Program-made: the position numbers and the translations under genes
Source: Eubacteriaceae bacterium
Lineage (GTDB): Bacteria > Bacillota > Clostridia > Lachnospirales > Lachnospiraceae
Length of the DNA: 64,000 bases
Assembly (NCBI GenBank): GCA_910574015.1
Contig: CAJSYQ010000002.1
Span: 1-64,000 of the forward strand
Direction of reading: 5' to 3'
Notes under the pieces: generated by a model
Seen by the model: the letters and a program-made list of their open reading frames with translations, nothing else
The model's database searches: none
What the model was told of the DNA's origin: nothing
Part shown: in pieces, positions 27,586 through 35,472 of the stretch
Position numbering within the stretch: the first letter of the stretch is position 1
Layout of the letters: each line of letters begins with the position of its first letter

Positions 27586-28279
27586 TCTTATATCCCACTC
27601 CCCACACTGTCTTTATGAATTTCGGTTTCTTCGCCGACTCCCTCATCTTCTCACGGATCCGCCCGATGTGTGTCATCACCGTATTGTTGCTGTCGATATA
27701 TTTCTCGCCCCAGACCTGCTCGAACAACTCCTCGGAAGAAACTACCTGCCCCTGCCTGGAACAGAGATAGTACAAAATAGAAAACTCCAGGGGAGTCAGC
27801 GGCAGTTCCTTTTCATACAGTTTCGCCTCATGAGTGGTACCATTCATATACAGCCCCCGTATGTCAACCTCCTGCTCCTGAACCTCTTCCTTTTTCTGGT
27901 TGTATTTCTTAAACCTCCGGAGCTGGGTCTTGATCCGGGCAACCACCTCCATCGGCTTAAAAGGCTTCGTAATATAATCGTCCGCCCCCAGTGTCAGACC
28001 GTTCAGTACATCGCTGTCCTCATTCTTCGCCGTCAGCATGATGATCGGAAAGAAATATTTTTCCCGGAGCCTGCGGCAGACGGAAAATCCATCCGTATCC
28101 GGCAGCATGACATCCAATATCACAAGATCGGCGCCGTTTTCCTCGATATAACGGATGGCATTTCCGCCCTCCGTAAAAACCTCCACGATAAAATTTTCAT
28201 TTTTTAGATATACCGTCAGTAAATCCAGTATCTCTTCCTCATCGTCCACAAGAACGATAACATCTCTATCTCCCATCAC
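27578..28279 (-). CDS. response regulator, VanR/OmpR type
   Basis: The protein has 233 aa. The receiver domain shows VLVDDEEEILDLL, phosphoacceptor Asp in LVILDVMLPDTDGF, Thr in IIMLTAKNED and Lys in YITKPFKP. The C-terminal winged helix has PLTPLEFSILYYLCSRQGQVVSSEELFEQVWGE and THIGRIREKM. It is the partner of the VanS-like kinase, with which it is translationally coupled. Targets probably include the adjacent C39 peptidase gene. Confidence 0.95.
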   Translation of the reverse strand: MMGDRDVIVLVDDEEEILDLLTVYLKNENFIVEVFTEGGNAIRYIEENGADLVILDVMLPDTDGFSVCRRLREKYFFPIIMLTAKNEDSDVLNGLTLGADDYITKPFKPMEVVARIKTQLRRFKKYNQKKEEVQEQEVDIRGLYMNGTTHEAKLYEKELPLTPLEFSILYYLCSRQGQVVSSEELFEQVWGEKYIDSNNTVMTHIGRIREKMRESAKKPKFIKTVWGVGYKIE

Positions 28280-28289
28280 TATCCCCTAT

Positions 28290-29711
28290 CTAAAACCGGA
28301 AGTCCCTCTTTCCGGCATGTATATTGTCAATGTATTCCGCCGCTTTCTCCTTTACTACCGGATTTGTGATCACCTTCAGCTGCTCCCGGATCACCTTCTC
28401 ACCCTTTGCTTTCGTATCTGCAGATGCATAATCTTCGAGATATTCCTTCAGCGTCATCAGGGCGTTGGGCTGGCAGCAATTGACGATCTGCCCGGACTTC
28501 AGAAGTGACATAAAGCGGTCTCCGGTCCGCCCTTCCCGATAACATGCAGTACAGAAGCTTGGGATATATCCCATGCCCAGCAGCCAGTTCACCACCTCAT
28601 CCAGGGACCGTCGGTCGGTCACGTCAAATTGAGCCGAATTCTCCTCCTCCGGCTCCTCTTGTGCATAACCGCCCACACTGGTGCGGGAACCACCGCTGAT
28701 CTGACTGATGCCAAGATCCAGGACCTTTTCCCTGACCTTCTGGGACTCACGGGTGGACACGATCATGCCTGTATACGGAACGGCAATGCGGATCACCGCC
28801 ACGATCTTCTGGAAGATATCATCCGATATGGCATTCAGCTCCGCCGGGTCGATATCATCTGCCGGGCACACACGCGGCACACTGATGGTATGGGGCCCTA
28901 CACCGAATCTCGCCTCCAGATGCTCGGCATGCATGATCAGCCCCACCAGCTCATAGCGGTATTTATCCAGTCCGAAGAGAACTCCACAGCCGACGTCGTC
29001 AATACCGCCCTCCATAGCGCGGTCCATGGCCTCTGTGTGATAGGCGTAATCACTCTTTGGACCTGTAGGATGCAGCTCCTCATACGCCTTCTGGTCATAG
29101 GTCTCCTGAAACAATATGTATGTTCCAATTCCCGCGTCCTTCAGTTTCTTATAATTCTCCACCGTGGTGGCAGCTATATTTACATTTACCCGCCGGATCG
29201 CTCCGTTCTTATGCCGGATACTGTAAATCGTTTTGATACTCTCTAATATATAGTCCAGAGGATTGTTCACCGGATCCTCCCCCGCCTCAATGGCGAGCCG
29301 TTTATGTCCCATGTCCTGCAGTGCGATCACCTCCTGCCGGATCTCTTCCTGAGTCAGCTTTTTCCGGGCAATATGCTTATTTTTCAGATGATAGGGACAG
29401 TACAGACAGCCGTTGATGCAATAGTTTGACAAGTACAGCGGCGCAAACATCACAATGCGCTTGCCGTAAAACCTCTCCTTGATCTCCTTTGCCAGCTTCT
29501 CGATCTCCTGATTCTCTTCCTCCAGTTCACACTCTAGAAGCACCGCCGCCTCCCTGTGGGAGATTCCCTTCATCTCCCTTGCTTTCATAAGAATGGCGTC
29601 GATCACTTCTTTATTATTTCTATTCTGTCTCGCATAGGCAAGGGATTCCTGAATTTCAGCATCGTTGATAAATTCACGGGCAATGCTGGATTTTGGATTA
29701 TAATTACACAT
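28290..29711 (-). CDS. hydG: [FeFe]-hydrogenase maturase HydG
   Basis: The protein has 473 aa. The radical-SAM site is C-x3-C-x2-C in NYCINGCLYCPYHLKN, followed by the TIM barrel and a C-terminal cluster region (SFCTACYREGRTGDRFM) that holds the auxiliary [4Fe-4S] cluster cysteines. HydG cleaves tyrosine to CO and CN- for the H-cluster. GGAGG lies 9 bases before ATG at 29711. hydE, hydF and the hydrogenase are not in the window, so the maturase genes are dispersed. It marks an H2-metabolising anaerobe. Confidence 0.96.
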   Translation of the reverse strand: MCNYNPKSSIAREFINDAEIQESLAYARQNRNNKEVIDAILMKAREMKGISHREAAVLLECELEEENQEIEKLAKEIKERFYGKRIVMFAPLYLSNYCINGCLYCPYHLKNKHIARKKLTQEEIRQEVIALQDMGHKRLAIEAGEDPVNNPLDYILESIKTIYSIRHKNGAIRRVNVNIAATTVENYKKLKDAGIGTYILFQETYDQKAYEELHPTGPKSDYAYHTEAMDRAMEGGIDDVGCGVLFGLDKYRYELVGLIMHAEHLEARFGVGPHTISVPRVCPADDIDPAELNAISDDIFQKIVAVIRIAVPYTGMIVSTRESQKVREKVLDLGISQISGGSRTSVGGYAQEEPEEENSAQFDVTDRRSLDEVVNWLLGMGYIPSFCTACYREGRTGDRFMSLLKSGQIVNCCQPNALMTLKEYLEDYASADTKAKGEKVIREQLKVITNPVVKEKAAEYIDNIHAGKRDFRF

Positions 29712-29735
29712 ATTATATTACCTCCAAAATACTAT

Positions 29736-30704
29736 TTACTTTGCACTCATATATACTTTCCCGCCTTTCAGCTTGATGCCCTTTCGCTGCATCAATTCAC
29801 TTACGGTCAGGATATCATAGTCATTTTTCACCAGCCAGGGCACGATTTTCTCCACCGCCTCCGCTGTCGGGGCATGAATATCATGCATCAGTATTATATC
29901 GCCGTCGGATACTTCTTTCTTCACCGCCTTAAAGGTCTTTTTGGCATCCATCGTCTTCCAGTCCAGTGTGTCGATATTCCAGTAGATCATCGGGTGCTTG
30001 AGTTTCTCCCGCATAACATCGCTGATGGCACCATATGGCGGCCGGAGCAGATCCACATCCGCACCCGTCAGCTCCTTCACCAGTTCCGCCACCTGGTCGC
30101 ACTTTTTATTTACCTTCTTTATCTTCAGTTTACTTAGATCGGCATGGTCCCATGTGTGGTTTGCGATCTCACATCCCTGGGCGACCTCCTGCTTCAGCAC
30201 CTCGGCGCCGGCGGTAACCCGTTCTCCCACCACAAAAAAGGTGGCATGGGCATTATATTTTTTAAGGGTTGCCAGGATCTTCGGCGTATTCTCTGTGCTG
30301 GGCCCGTCGTCAAATGTAAGAGCCACCGCTTTCGATCGGACCGCCGGCGCGGGTGTTGGCTTCACAATGGCATCCGGCGACAAGGCGCCCACCGCCTTTA
30401 CCATATCCGAAATCTTCCCCTCCGCTGCCTCCGGCGTAGCTGCCGGCTGCCCCGCCGTCTGCACCACCTGGACTCCCGCTGATGTGGCGGCCTGTTTCCC
30501 CGTCTGCTCCATGTCGTCCGGCCAGAAAAAGAACACACCAATGGCAGCCACCGCCAAAAAGGCCGCCGGAACCACCAACTTTAATATAGAAAAGGATCCT
30601 GTCCCAGGGCGGCGCCTGTGTCTCTTGTAGCTGTCTCTCCTTCTGCTGTAGGTGGACCGTCTCCTGGAATTTCTGTTGTTATAACCTCTCATGTAATCCA
30701 TCAC
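29736..30704 (-). CDS. polysaccharide deacetylase (NodB domain)
   Basis: The protein has 322 aa. A basic N-terminus (RRRSTYSRRRDSYKRHRRR) precedes a TM anchor (ILKLVVPAAFLAVAAIGVFFF) near residues 42-63 and an Ala/Thr/Pro linker. The NodB domain has TFDDGPSTENTP (motif 1, Asp base), ANHTWDHADL (motif 2, His pair), RPPYGA (motif 3), IDTLDWK (motif 4) and ILMHDIHAPT (motif 5). It should remove acetyl groups from peptidoglycan or another surface glycan outside the membrane. It is 24 bp upstream of hydG. Confidence 0.94.
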   Translation of the reverse strand: MMDYMRGYNNRNSRRRSTYSRRRDSYKRHRRRPGTGSFSILKLVVPAAFLAVAAIGVFFFWPDDMEQTGKQAATSAGVQVVQTAGQPAATPEAAEGKISDMVKAVGALSPDAIVKPTPAPAVRSKAVALTFDDGPSTENTPKILATLKKYNAHATFFVVGERVTAGAEVLKQEVAQGCEIANHTWDHADLSKLKIKKVNKKCDQVAELVKELTGADVDLLRPPYGAISDVMREKLKHPMIYWNIDTLDWKTMDAKKTFKAVKKEVSDGDIILMHDIHAPTAEAVEKIVPWLVKNDYDILTVSELMQRKGIKLKGGKVYMSAK

Positions 30705-30756
30705 TCTTCACCTCGTTATACTTAATATCTTATTGTACTTTAACGGCTTAAGTATA

Positions 30757-32004
30757 TCACTTATCCGTTTTTTTATCAACGCTCTTTTTCCTGCTTTCCG
30801 GCTCCTTCCGGTAGTATTCCGTCTCCACGGGAATCCCTTTTTTTGCCAGCCTTCGGCTGCACCAGCGCTTCACCCATCGATAGATCATAGCGAACACCGG
30901 AACCGCGCAGAGCATCCCAAGAAAGCCGAAAAGCGAACCTAAGAACAGAATAGAGAACAAGATCCAGAAACTCTTGAGGCCGATGGAGTCCCCCAATATT
31001 TTCGGTCCCAGCACATTTCCGTCAAACTGCATAAGAACGATGATCAGTATCAGAAAGATCACACCTTTTGAAGGATTTGCAATAAATACCAGGATAGCGC
31101 TTGGTATGATTCCTATGTACTGCCCAAAGAACGGGATCACATTGGTCACACCGATGATCACGCTGATCAGAAGGGCATACGGGATATTGGCGATGCTCAT
31201 TATGATAAATGTCAGCATCCCCACGATGAGGGAATCTACTATCTTTCCGCTGATAAACTTGGCGAATACGGTGTGGGTCTCCCGGAGCACCTCCAGAGTA
31301 CCGTCCACCCGCTTCTGGGGAAGGATGGCAAACATCAGTTTTTTTGCCTGGGCGCAGAAGTTCTCCTTCTCCGCCATAAGATAGATGGACACGATCATGC
31401 CGATAAATACATTCAGCAGAAGGCTCATGGCATTTACCACGCCGTCTGTCAGCAGTGAAAGAAGCTTACTGCTTTCCGGCAGAAGATCGTTCTGCAGCCA
31501 GGTGATGAGCTTCTCATACATCGTACCGGAGAAATTCTGAAAATATTCCGCCAGTGTAGGATTTGACCGGAATACGTCGTCGCCCCAGGCCACTATATTT
31601 TTGTAGTAGGAGGGGAGATTTGCCGCCAGGCTGGAAATGCTGTTGATCACCTCCGGCACCACCAGCATAATGAGGCCGAAGATAATAAAGAGGGCCAGAA
31701 TCAACACAATGGTCACAGAAAAACCCCGGGCGATGCCGGCCGCCTTTTTGTCCTTTTTTATGATCCTCCGCATCAGCGGAATAAACACAAATTCATCCAT
31801 GGAATTTACCAGCGGGCTCAGGAGAAAGGCAATGATAAGACCGATATACACCGGGGTCAGCGCCGAATTCACTGCCGCCACCACACCGCCCAGACTTCCG
31901 AGATTATCCAGCAGCGCCTTTACGACAAGAGCGGCAGTGACTACAAGAAATGCTGTCACTCCCGCATACAGGTATTTGTCAAATTTGGTATTCAATCGTT
32001 TCAT
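30757..32004 (-). CDS. AI-2E family transporter (YdiK/PerM type)
   Basis: The protein has 415 aa with about eight TM helices and an extracytoplasmic loop between helices 3 and 4 (residues about 125-205). Conserved family motifs include IPFFGQYIGIIPSAIL, VIIGVTNVIPFFG and ILGDSIGLKSFWILFSILFLGSLFGFLGMLCAVPVFA. Members move small molecules or ions; the name comes from E. coli TqsA and the substrate here is unknown. It is downstream of spoVAE by 71 bp and may be read through from it. Confidence 0.92.
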   Translation of the reverse strand: MKRLNTKFDKYLYAGVTAFLVVTAALVVKALLDNLGSLGGVVAAVNSALTPVYIGLIIAFLLSPLVNSMDEFVFIPLMRRIIKKDKKAAGIARGFSVTIVLILALFIIFGLIMLVVPEVINSISSLAANLPSYYKNIVAWGDDVFRSNPTLAEYFQNFSGTMYEKLITWLQNDLLPESSKLLSLLTDGVVNAMSLLLNVFIGMIVSIYLMAEKENFCAQAKKLMFAILPQKRVDGTLEVLRETHTVFAKFISGKIVDSLIVGMLTFIIMSIANIPYALLISVIIGVTNVIPFFGQYIGIIPSAILVFIANPSKGVIFLILIIVLMQFDGNVLGPKILGDSIGLKSFWILFSILFLGSLFGFLGMLCAVPVFAMIYRWVKRWCSRRLAKKGIPVETEYYRKEPESRKKSVDKKTDK

Positions 32005-32075
32005 ATTCCGGTTCCTCCGCTTTTCTAATTATTAGTTTAGCACAGGGAACTTTAAAAAACAACTAAATCCAGGCT

Positions 32076-32429
32076 TTATTTCATTTTTGATTTAAAGACA
32101 AGGCTCGCCAGATATCCCATGATCAGAGCCCCGGAAATCCCTACCGCGGCACTCTCAAGACCGCCGTAAAATGTGCCGATAAATCCCTGGTTGTCCACAG
32201 CCTCCTTCACTCCCTTAAACAGCAGATGCCCAAATCCAATCAAGGGCACGGTAGCTCCCGCCTTGGCCCAGTCAGCAAAGGGATGGTAGAGATGGAAGAA
32301 GCTCAATATGGCGCCGGTGCACACCAGTCCCACCATGATCCTGCCTGGCAGGAGCTTTGTATTATCCATCACGATCTGGACCACCGCACAGATGGCGCCT
32401 CCCACAAGAAATGCAATAAGATAGTCCAT
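32076..32429 (-). CDS. spoVAE: stage V sporulation protein AE
   Basis: The protein has 117 aa, a membrane protein with about three to four hydrophobic segments (YLIAFLVGGAICAVVQIVM; PGRIMVGLVCTGAILSFF; GISGALIMGYLASLVF). The pattern GFGHLLFKGVKEAV and FYGGLESAAVGISGA is the SpoVAE/AEB signature. With SpoVAC and SpoVAD it moves dipicolinate into the forespore and out during germination. Its start lies 1 base after the spoVAD stop, so it depends on translation of spoVAD, which is interrupted here. Confidence 0.95.
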   Translation of the reverse strand: MDYLIAFLVGGAICAVVQIVMDNTKLLPGRIMVGLVCTGAILSFFHLYHPFADWAKAGATVPLIGFGHLLFKGVKEAVDNQGFIGTFYGGLESAAVGISGALIMGYLASLVFKSKMK

Positions 32430-32430
32430 A

Positions 32431-32844
32431 TTATTTTACCTCCGTTTCCTTTCCCGATACGGCTTCCAGCACCACGCCGTGAGCGATGCCGGGAATCGAA
32501 TTTCCTTCATTAAAACTAACCGTGGAGAGCAGGGCTCCCGTTGGCACAAACAGTACCCTCTGCCATTCGTTCTTCCGCATCTTTTCCAAAATATATCCAC
32601 ACAGGGTAATGGCGCTGCAGCCGCAGCCGCTGCCGCCGGCATTGGTATCCTGTTCCTTGTTGTAATAAATCTCAGTACCACAGTCAAAATGCTGCGGCTC
32701 AATATCATATCCGTAGCCGTGCATCATATCGATCAGGATACGCTGCCCGATGGTGCCAAGATCCCCGGTGATGATCCGGTCATAATATCCCGGCCCGATT
32801 CCCAGGTCTTTAAAATTGTGCAGGATAACGTCCGCCGCAGCCGG
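32431..32844 (-). pseudogene. spoVAD: spoVAD 3' part, separated by the inserted element
   Basis: The frame has 137 codons starting with the codon completed at the CC core. The text AAADVILHNFKDLGIGPGYYDRIITGDLG… and NAGGSGCGCSAITLCGYILE, LFVPTGALLSTVSF is the C-terminal half of SpoVAD, the thiolase-like soluble dipicolinate-binding subunit. An in-frame TTG at 32856 could start a short product but belongs to element sequence. The 5' half is at 46263-46915. Joined at CC the codon becomes CCG and the protein reads GACMAP/AAADV, in line with SpoVAD of Bacillus (GSAMAPAAAD). The gene is whole only after excision. Confidence 0.92.
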
Positions 32845-32860
32845 GGAAGTTGTCAATAAG
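32843..32860. other. attL of the element
   Basis: On the minus strand the sequence is CTTATTGACAACTTCCCCGG, with the spoVAD codon boundary directly after CC. CTTATTG here is matched as CAATAAG near attR, giving the excised attP partly symmetric arms. Confidence 0.7.
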
Positions 32861-32922
32861 GAACAACTAATTTTATGATTTTTTTAATTTCTACCTATTT
32901 AAATGTCATATTATATTGAAAC

Positions 32923-32952
32923 AAAAAGCAATCCGCTATCAGATTGCTTTTT
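32923..32952 (-). terminator. terminator at the left end of the element
   Basis: A perfect 11-bp stem (AAAAAGCAATC / GATTGCTTTTT) with an 8-base loop. A- and T-rich ends make it usable on both strands. It lies between the last element gene and attL and should stop element transcription before the spoVAD 3' half. Confidence 0.8.
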
Positions 32953-33014
32953 GAAAAACATTAACCTTCTTTATATGTGTAATATCATCTTGTCATATAC
33001 AAAGTATCCGATTA

Positions 33015-33206
33015 CTACACCATCGGCGTCATAAAACGATTCTTTTCTTCCTCTGTTAAACAGATTGGTTCCACTCCCTTTTCCTCTGCATACCTAACCA
33101 AGCCTCTCATATCCAACTTGACTTTCGGTAGCTGGCTCGGCATAATTGGTCCCGGTGTTTTTCCAAGACTTTCTTTATATTTCTTCATCTGTCCATTCAT
33201 AATCAT
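33015..33206 (-). CDS. small hypothetical protein, element-borne
   Basis: The product has 63 aa (…KYKESLGKTPGPIMPSQLP, then MRGLVRYAEEKGVEPICLTEEEKNRFM). It has no signal or TM. Small proteins with the GLVRYAEEKG…LTEEEK pattern occur next to GNAT-like genes on Firmicutes mobile elements, which is also the case here; it overlaps the upstream gene by 32 bp. The true start may be the ATG at 33200 or 33188. Function unknown. Confidence 0.65.
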   Translation of the reverse strand: MIMNGQMKKYKESLGKTPGPIMPSQLPKVKLDMRGLVRYAEEKGVEPICLTEEEKNRFMTPMV

Positions 33207-33735
33207 ACACCTCCACCAGTTCCTGTGCTGGATTTTCGTCTATAAAAATCTGATATTTATGCAACATTCCGATGTGTTCGGCACGAAATGCCGCACAATA
33301 ATGTTTCACAAGTTCCATATTTGCCGCAAAACCCGTCAATGCGCCACCAAATCCATAGTCTATAGACCTCTGTGCCGCTATCGCAAATAAATGTCCACCT
33401 ACTCCTGCATATCTCGGCTCACTGCCAAGCTGCTTATTATTAATCGGCGCGGCACACATCCAAGTAAGAAAAACAGCCCTCATATCCTGATTGGGGTATA
33501 AGGCAACAAGACCCTGAATATCCACCGTTCCTTTCAGTACCAGTGCATAAACCTCATTTTCCTTCAACAAGTCTGCCCAATTCGTATACCAGCCCGTTTT
33601 AGAATTGTAGTTCTTCAAAAAACTAATTCGCTTAATCCGCACCACTTCCGTTTCTATGATTGCCCCTGTCATATTATCCTTCAAACAAGGTGTCAATTCA
33701 TCAATCTCAACCGTTAGCATTTTCATATCCTCCAC
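33175..33735 (-). CDS. GNAT-like hypothetical protein, element-borne
   Basis: The protein has 186 aa. MLTVEIDELTPCLKD opens it; YAGVGGHLFAIAAQRSIDYGFGGALTGFAAN resembles the acetyl-CoA-binding helix of GNAT folds, and HYCAAFRAEHIG the following segment. The fit to GNAT is loose. The gene is second in the chain after the 571-aa recombinase and is coupled to the 63-aa gene. Its substrate and use for the element are unknown. Confidence 0.6.
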   Translation of the reverse strand: MEDMKMLTVEIDELTPCLKDNMTGAIIETEVVRIKRISFLKNYNSKTGWYTNWADLLKENEVYALVLKGTVDIQGLVALYPNQDMRAVFLTWMCAAPINNKQLGSEPRYAGVGGHLFAIAAQRSIDYGFGGALTGFAANMELVKHYCAAFRAEHIGMLHKYQIFIDENPAQELVEVYDYEWTDEEI

Positions 33736-33740
33736 TTATA

Positions 33741-35447
33741 TTATATCTGATTCATGGCATTTAAGCAACAAAAACCACTCTTTTCTCTCAATTCCAGTAC
33801 ATTTTGCCCTAATATCTCCCTGCACTTCGCCAGTTCGTCCCGAAACCGAAATTTAATACTTATTCTTTTGTCCTCATGCACATAAATGGTATCAATCAGT
33901 TCCAGCAACACCTCTCTGGTCAGATATTCAATATTCCGATGCTTTATAAATGACAGCACAAAATCATTATAACACACCTCTTCAATCTCTCTCTGTTCCT
34001 CTGCCTTTGCGTTTAATACCTGAATTTCTTTCTGTGCAGAGTCAATCTTCTCATCATAGTTCTGTTTCATGGAAATATACTCCTCCCTTGACAAAATTTC
34101 ATCTTTCCAATCCATATACAAATCTTCTTTATTCCTTGTCAAGCCTCTGATTTCATTTTCCTTTCTACAAATCAATTCTTTCAGCCTATCTGATTGTCTT
34201 TGTGTAACTGCATCCTTTTCCAGTGCCTGAAACAAAGCATCTACCTCTACTGCAATCGCGATCTGCGCCCTGATTGCTTCCAATACCGCCTTCTCTATAT
34301 GCTCTACCCTTACACTATGGCGGGTACATAGACGTTTTGTTGCCCTTGCGTACTTAGAGCAAATATAATACCTGTGTCCATGATTATTGCAATAACTCAT
34401 AGCCATGCCACAATCCGCACACCGCATAAACCCCGCCAAAAGTGATGATTCACTTTTTTTCACCGTCTGTCGTTCACTCGCATCAAAAATCTGCTGTACC
34501 CGGTCAAAATCTTCTCTGGACACAATCGCCTCATGATGATTTTCACAAATAATCCACTCATCCTTCGGTACGATCAAAGCCTTTTTTATCTTATAACTGG
34601 CCATCCGCTTCATTCCCTGTACCAAATCACCACAATACATGCGGTTTGTCAAAATCTTTTTTACAGACGTATATCCCCATACAGCAGTACCTTCTACTTC
34701 GCAATATGGGTTTCGGTAGTTCGAGCCTGACTGCTTTTTATACTCCATAGGAGTCAAAACTCCCATATCATTAAGTTTTCTGGCAATCGCAAGCACCGGT
34801 TCTCCCTCTAAAAACCACTGGTAGATGTTCTGTATCACCTGCGAAACAGTTCTGTCTACCAGCAATTCCCCTTTATGTTCTTTATCCTTGATAAAGCCAT
34901 ATGCACAAAAAGAACCAACAAACTTGCCGGATCGCCGCCTATCATCAAGAGCGTGCCGCACTTTGTTGGAAACATCCTGACAATAAGCGTCATTCAGCAT
35001 ATTTTTGAACGGAACAACAACCGTATTCATCTGTCCCGGATTCACGAAACTATCCAGGGAATCCACTACCGAAATAAATCTTATCCCCATAAATGGAAAT
35101 ATTTTCTCTAAATAATTACCTACTTCAATGTAATTTCTCCCAAACCGGGACAAATCCTTTACAATTACGCAGTTAATCCGTCCATTCCGTACTTCATTCA
35201 TCAGCCGCTTAAAACTCGGCCGGTCAAAATTTGTTCCTGTAAAACCGTCATCAACAAACTGATCTACAACCGAAACATCCAATAGTTTCTCCAAATGCTC
35301 CTGCAGAATCAAACGCTGACTCTGCACACTGTTGCTCTCATCTTTATCCCCGTCATCATGAGATAAGCGAATATACAGACCTGCCTGCCATCGTTTCTGC
35401 CCTGTCAGGCTCTGACTTTTCCCTTCATATTTACTTTTTCTAGCCAT
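33741..35447 (-). CDS. large serine recombinase
   Basis: The protein has about 568 aa from ATG at 35447 (MARKSKYEGK; GTG 9 bases upstream is an alternative). The N-terminal catalytic domain has the nucleophile in AGLYIRLSHDDGDKDESNSV and DDGFTGTNFDRPSFKRLM, then VKDLSRFGRNYIEVGNYLE. A recombinase domain and a zinc ribbon (FMRCADCGMAMSYC…YYICSKY…LCTRHSVR) follow, then a coiled coil and C-terminal tail. It integrates and excises the element. It sits 17 bp downstream of a paralogous recombinase, which suggests they act together. Confidence 0.95.
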   Translation of the reverse strand: MARKSKYEGKSQSLTGQKRWQAGLYIRLSHDDGDKDESNSVQSQRLILQEHLEKLLDVSVVDQFVDDGFTGTNFDRPSFKRLMNEVRNGRINCVIVKDLSRFGRNYIEVGNYLEKIFPFMGIRFISVVDSLDSFVNPGQMNTVVVPFKNMLNDAYCQDVSNKVRHALDDRRRSGKFVGSFCAYGFIKDKEHKGELLVDRTVSQVIQNIYQWFLEGEPVLAIARKLNDMGVLTPMEYKKQSGSNYRNPYCEVEGTAVWGYTSVKKILTNRMYCGDLVQGMKRMASYKIKKALIVPKDEWIICENHHEAIVSREDFDRVQQIFDASERQTVKKSESSLLAGFMRCADCGMAMSYCNNHGHRYYICSKYARATKRLCTRHSVRVEHIEKAVLEAIRAQIAIAVEVDALFQALEKDAVTQRQSDRLKELICRKENEIRGLTRNKEDLYMDWKDEILSREEYISMKQNYDEKIDSAQKEIQVLNAKAEEQREIEEVCYNDFVLSFIKHRNIEYLTREVLLELIDTIYVHEDKRISIKFRFRDELAKCREILGQNVLELREKSGFCCLNAMNQI

Positions 35448-35472
35448 AATTGTCACCAGCCCCTCACGAAAT

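Noticed and set aside
32431-32856. Independent gene starting with TTG
   Set aside because: It is the 3' half of spoVAD; the TTG lies in element DNA and has no ribosome site.
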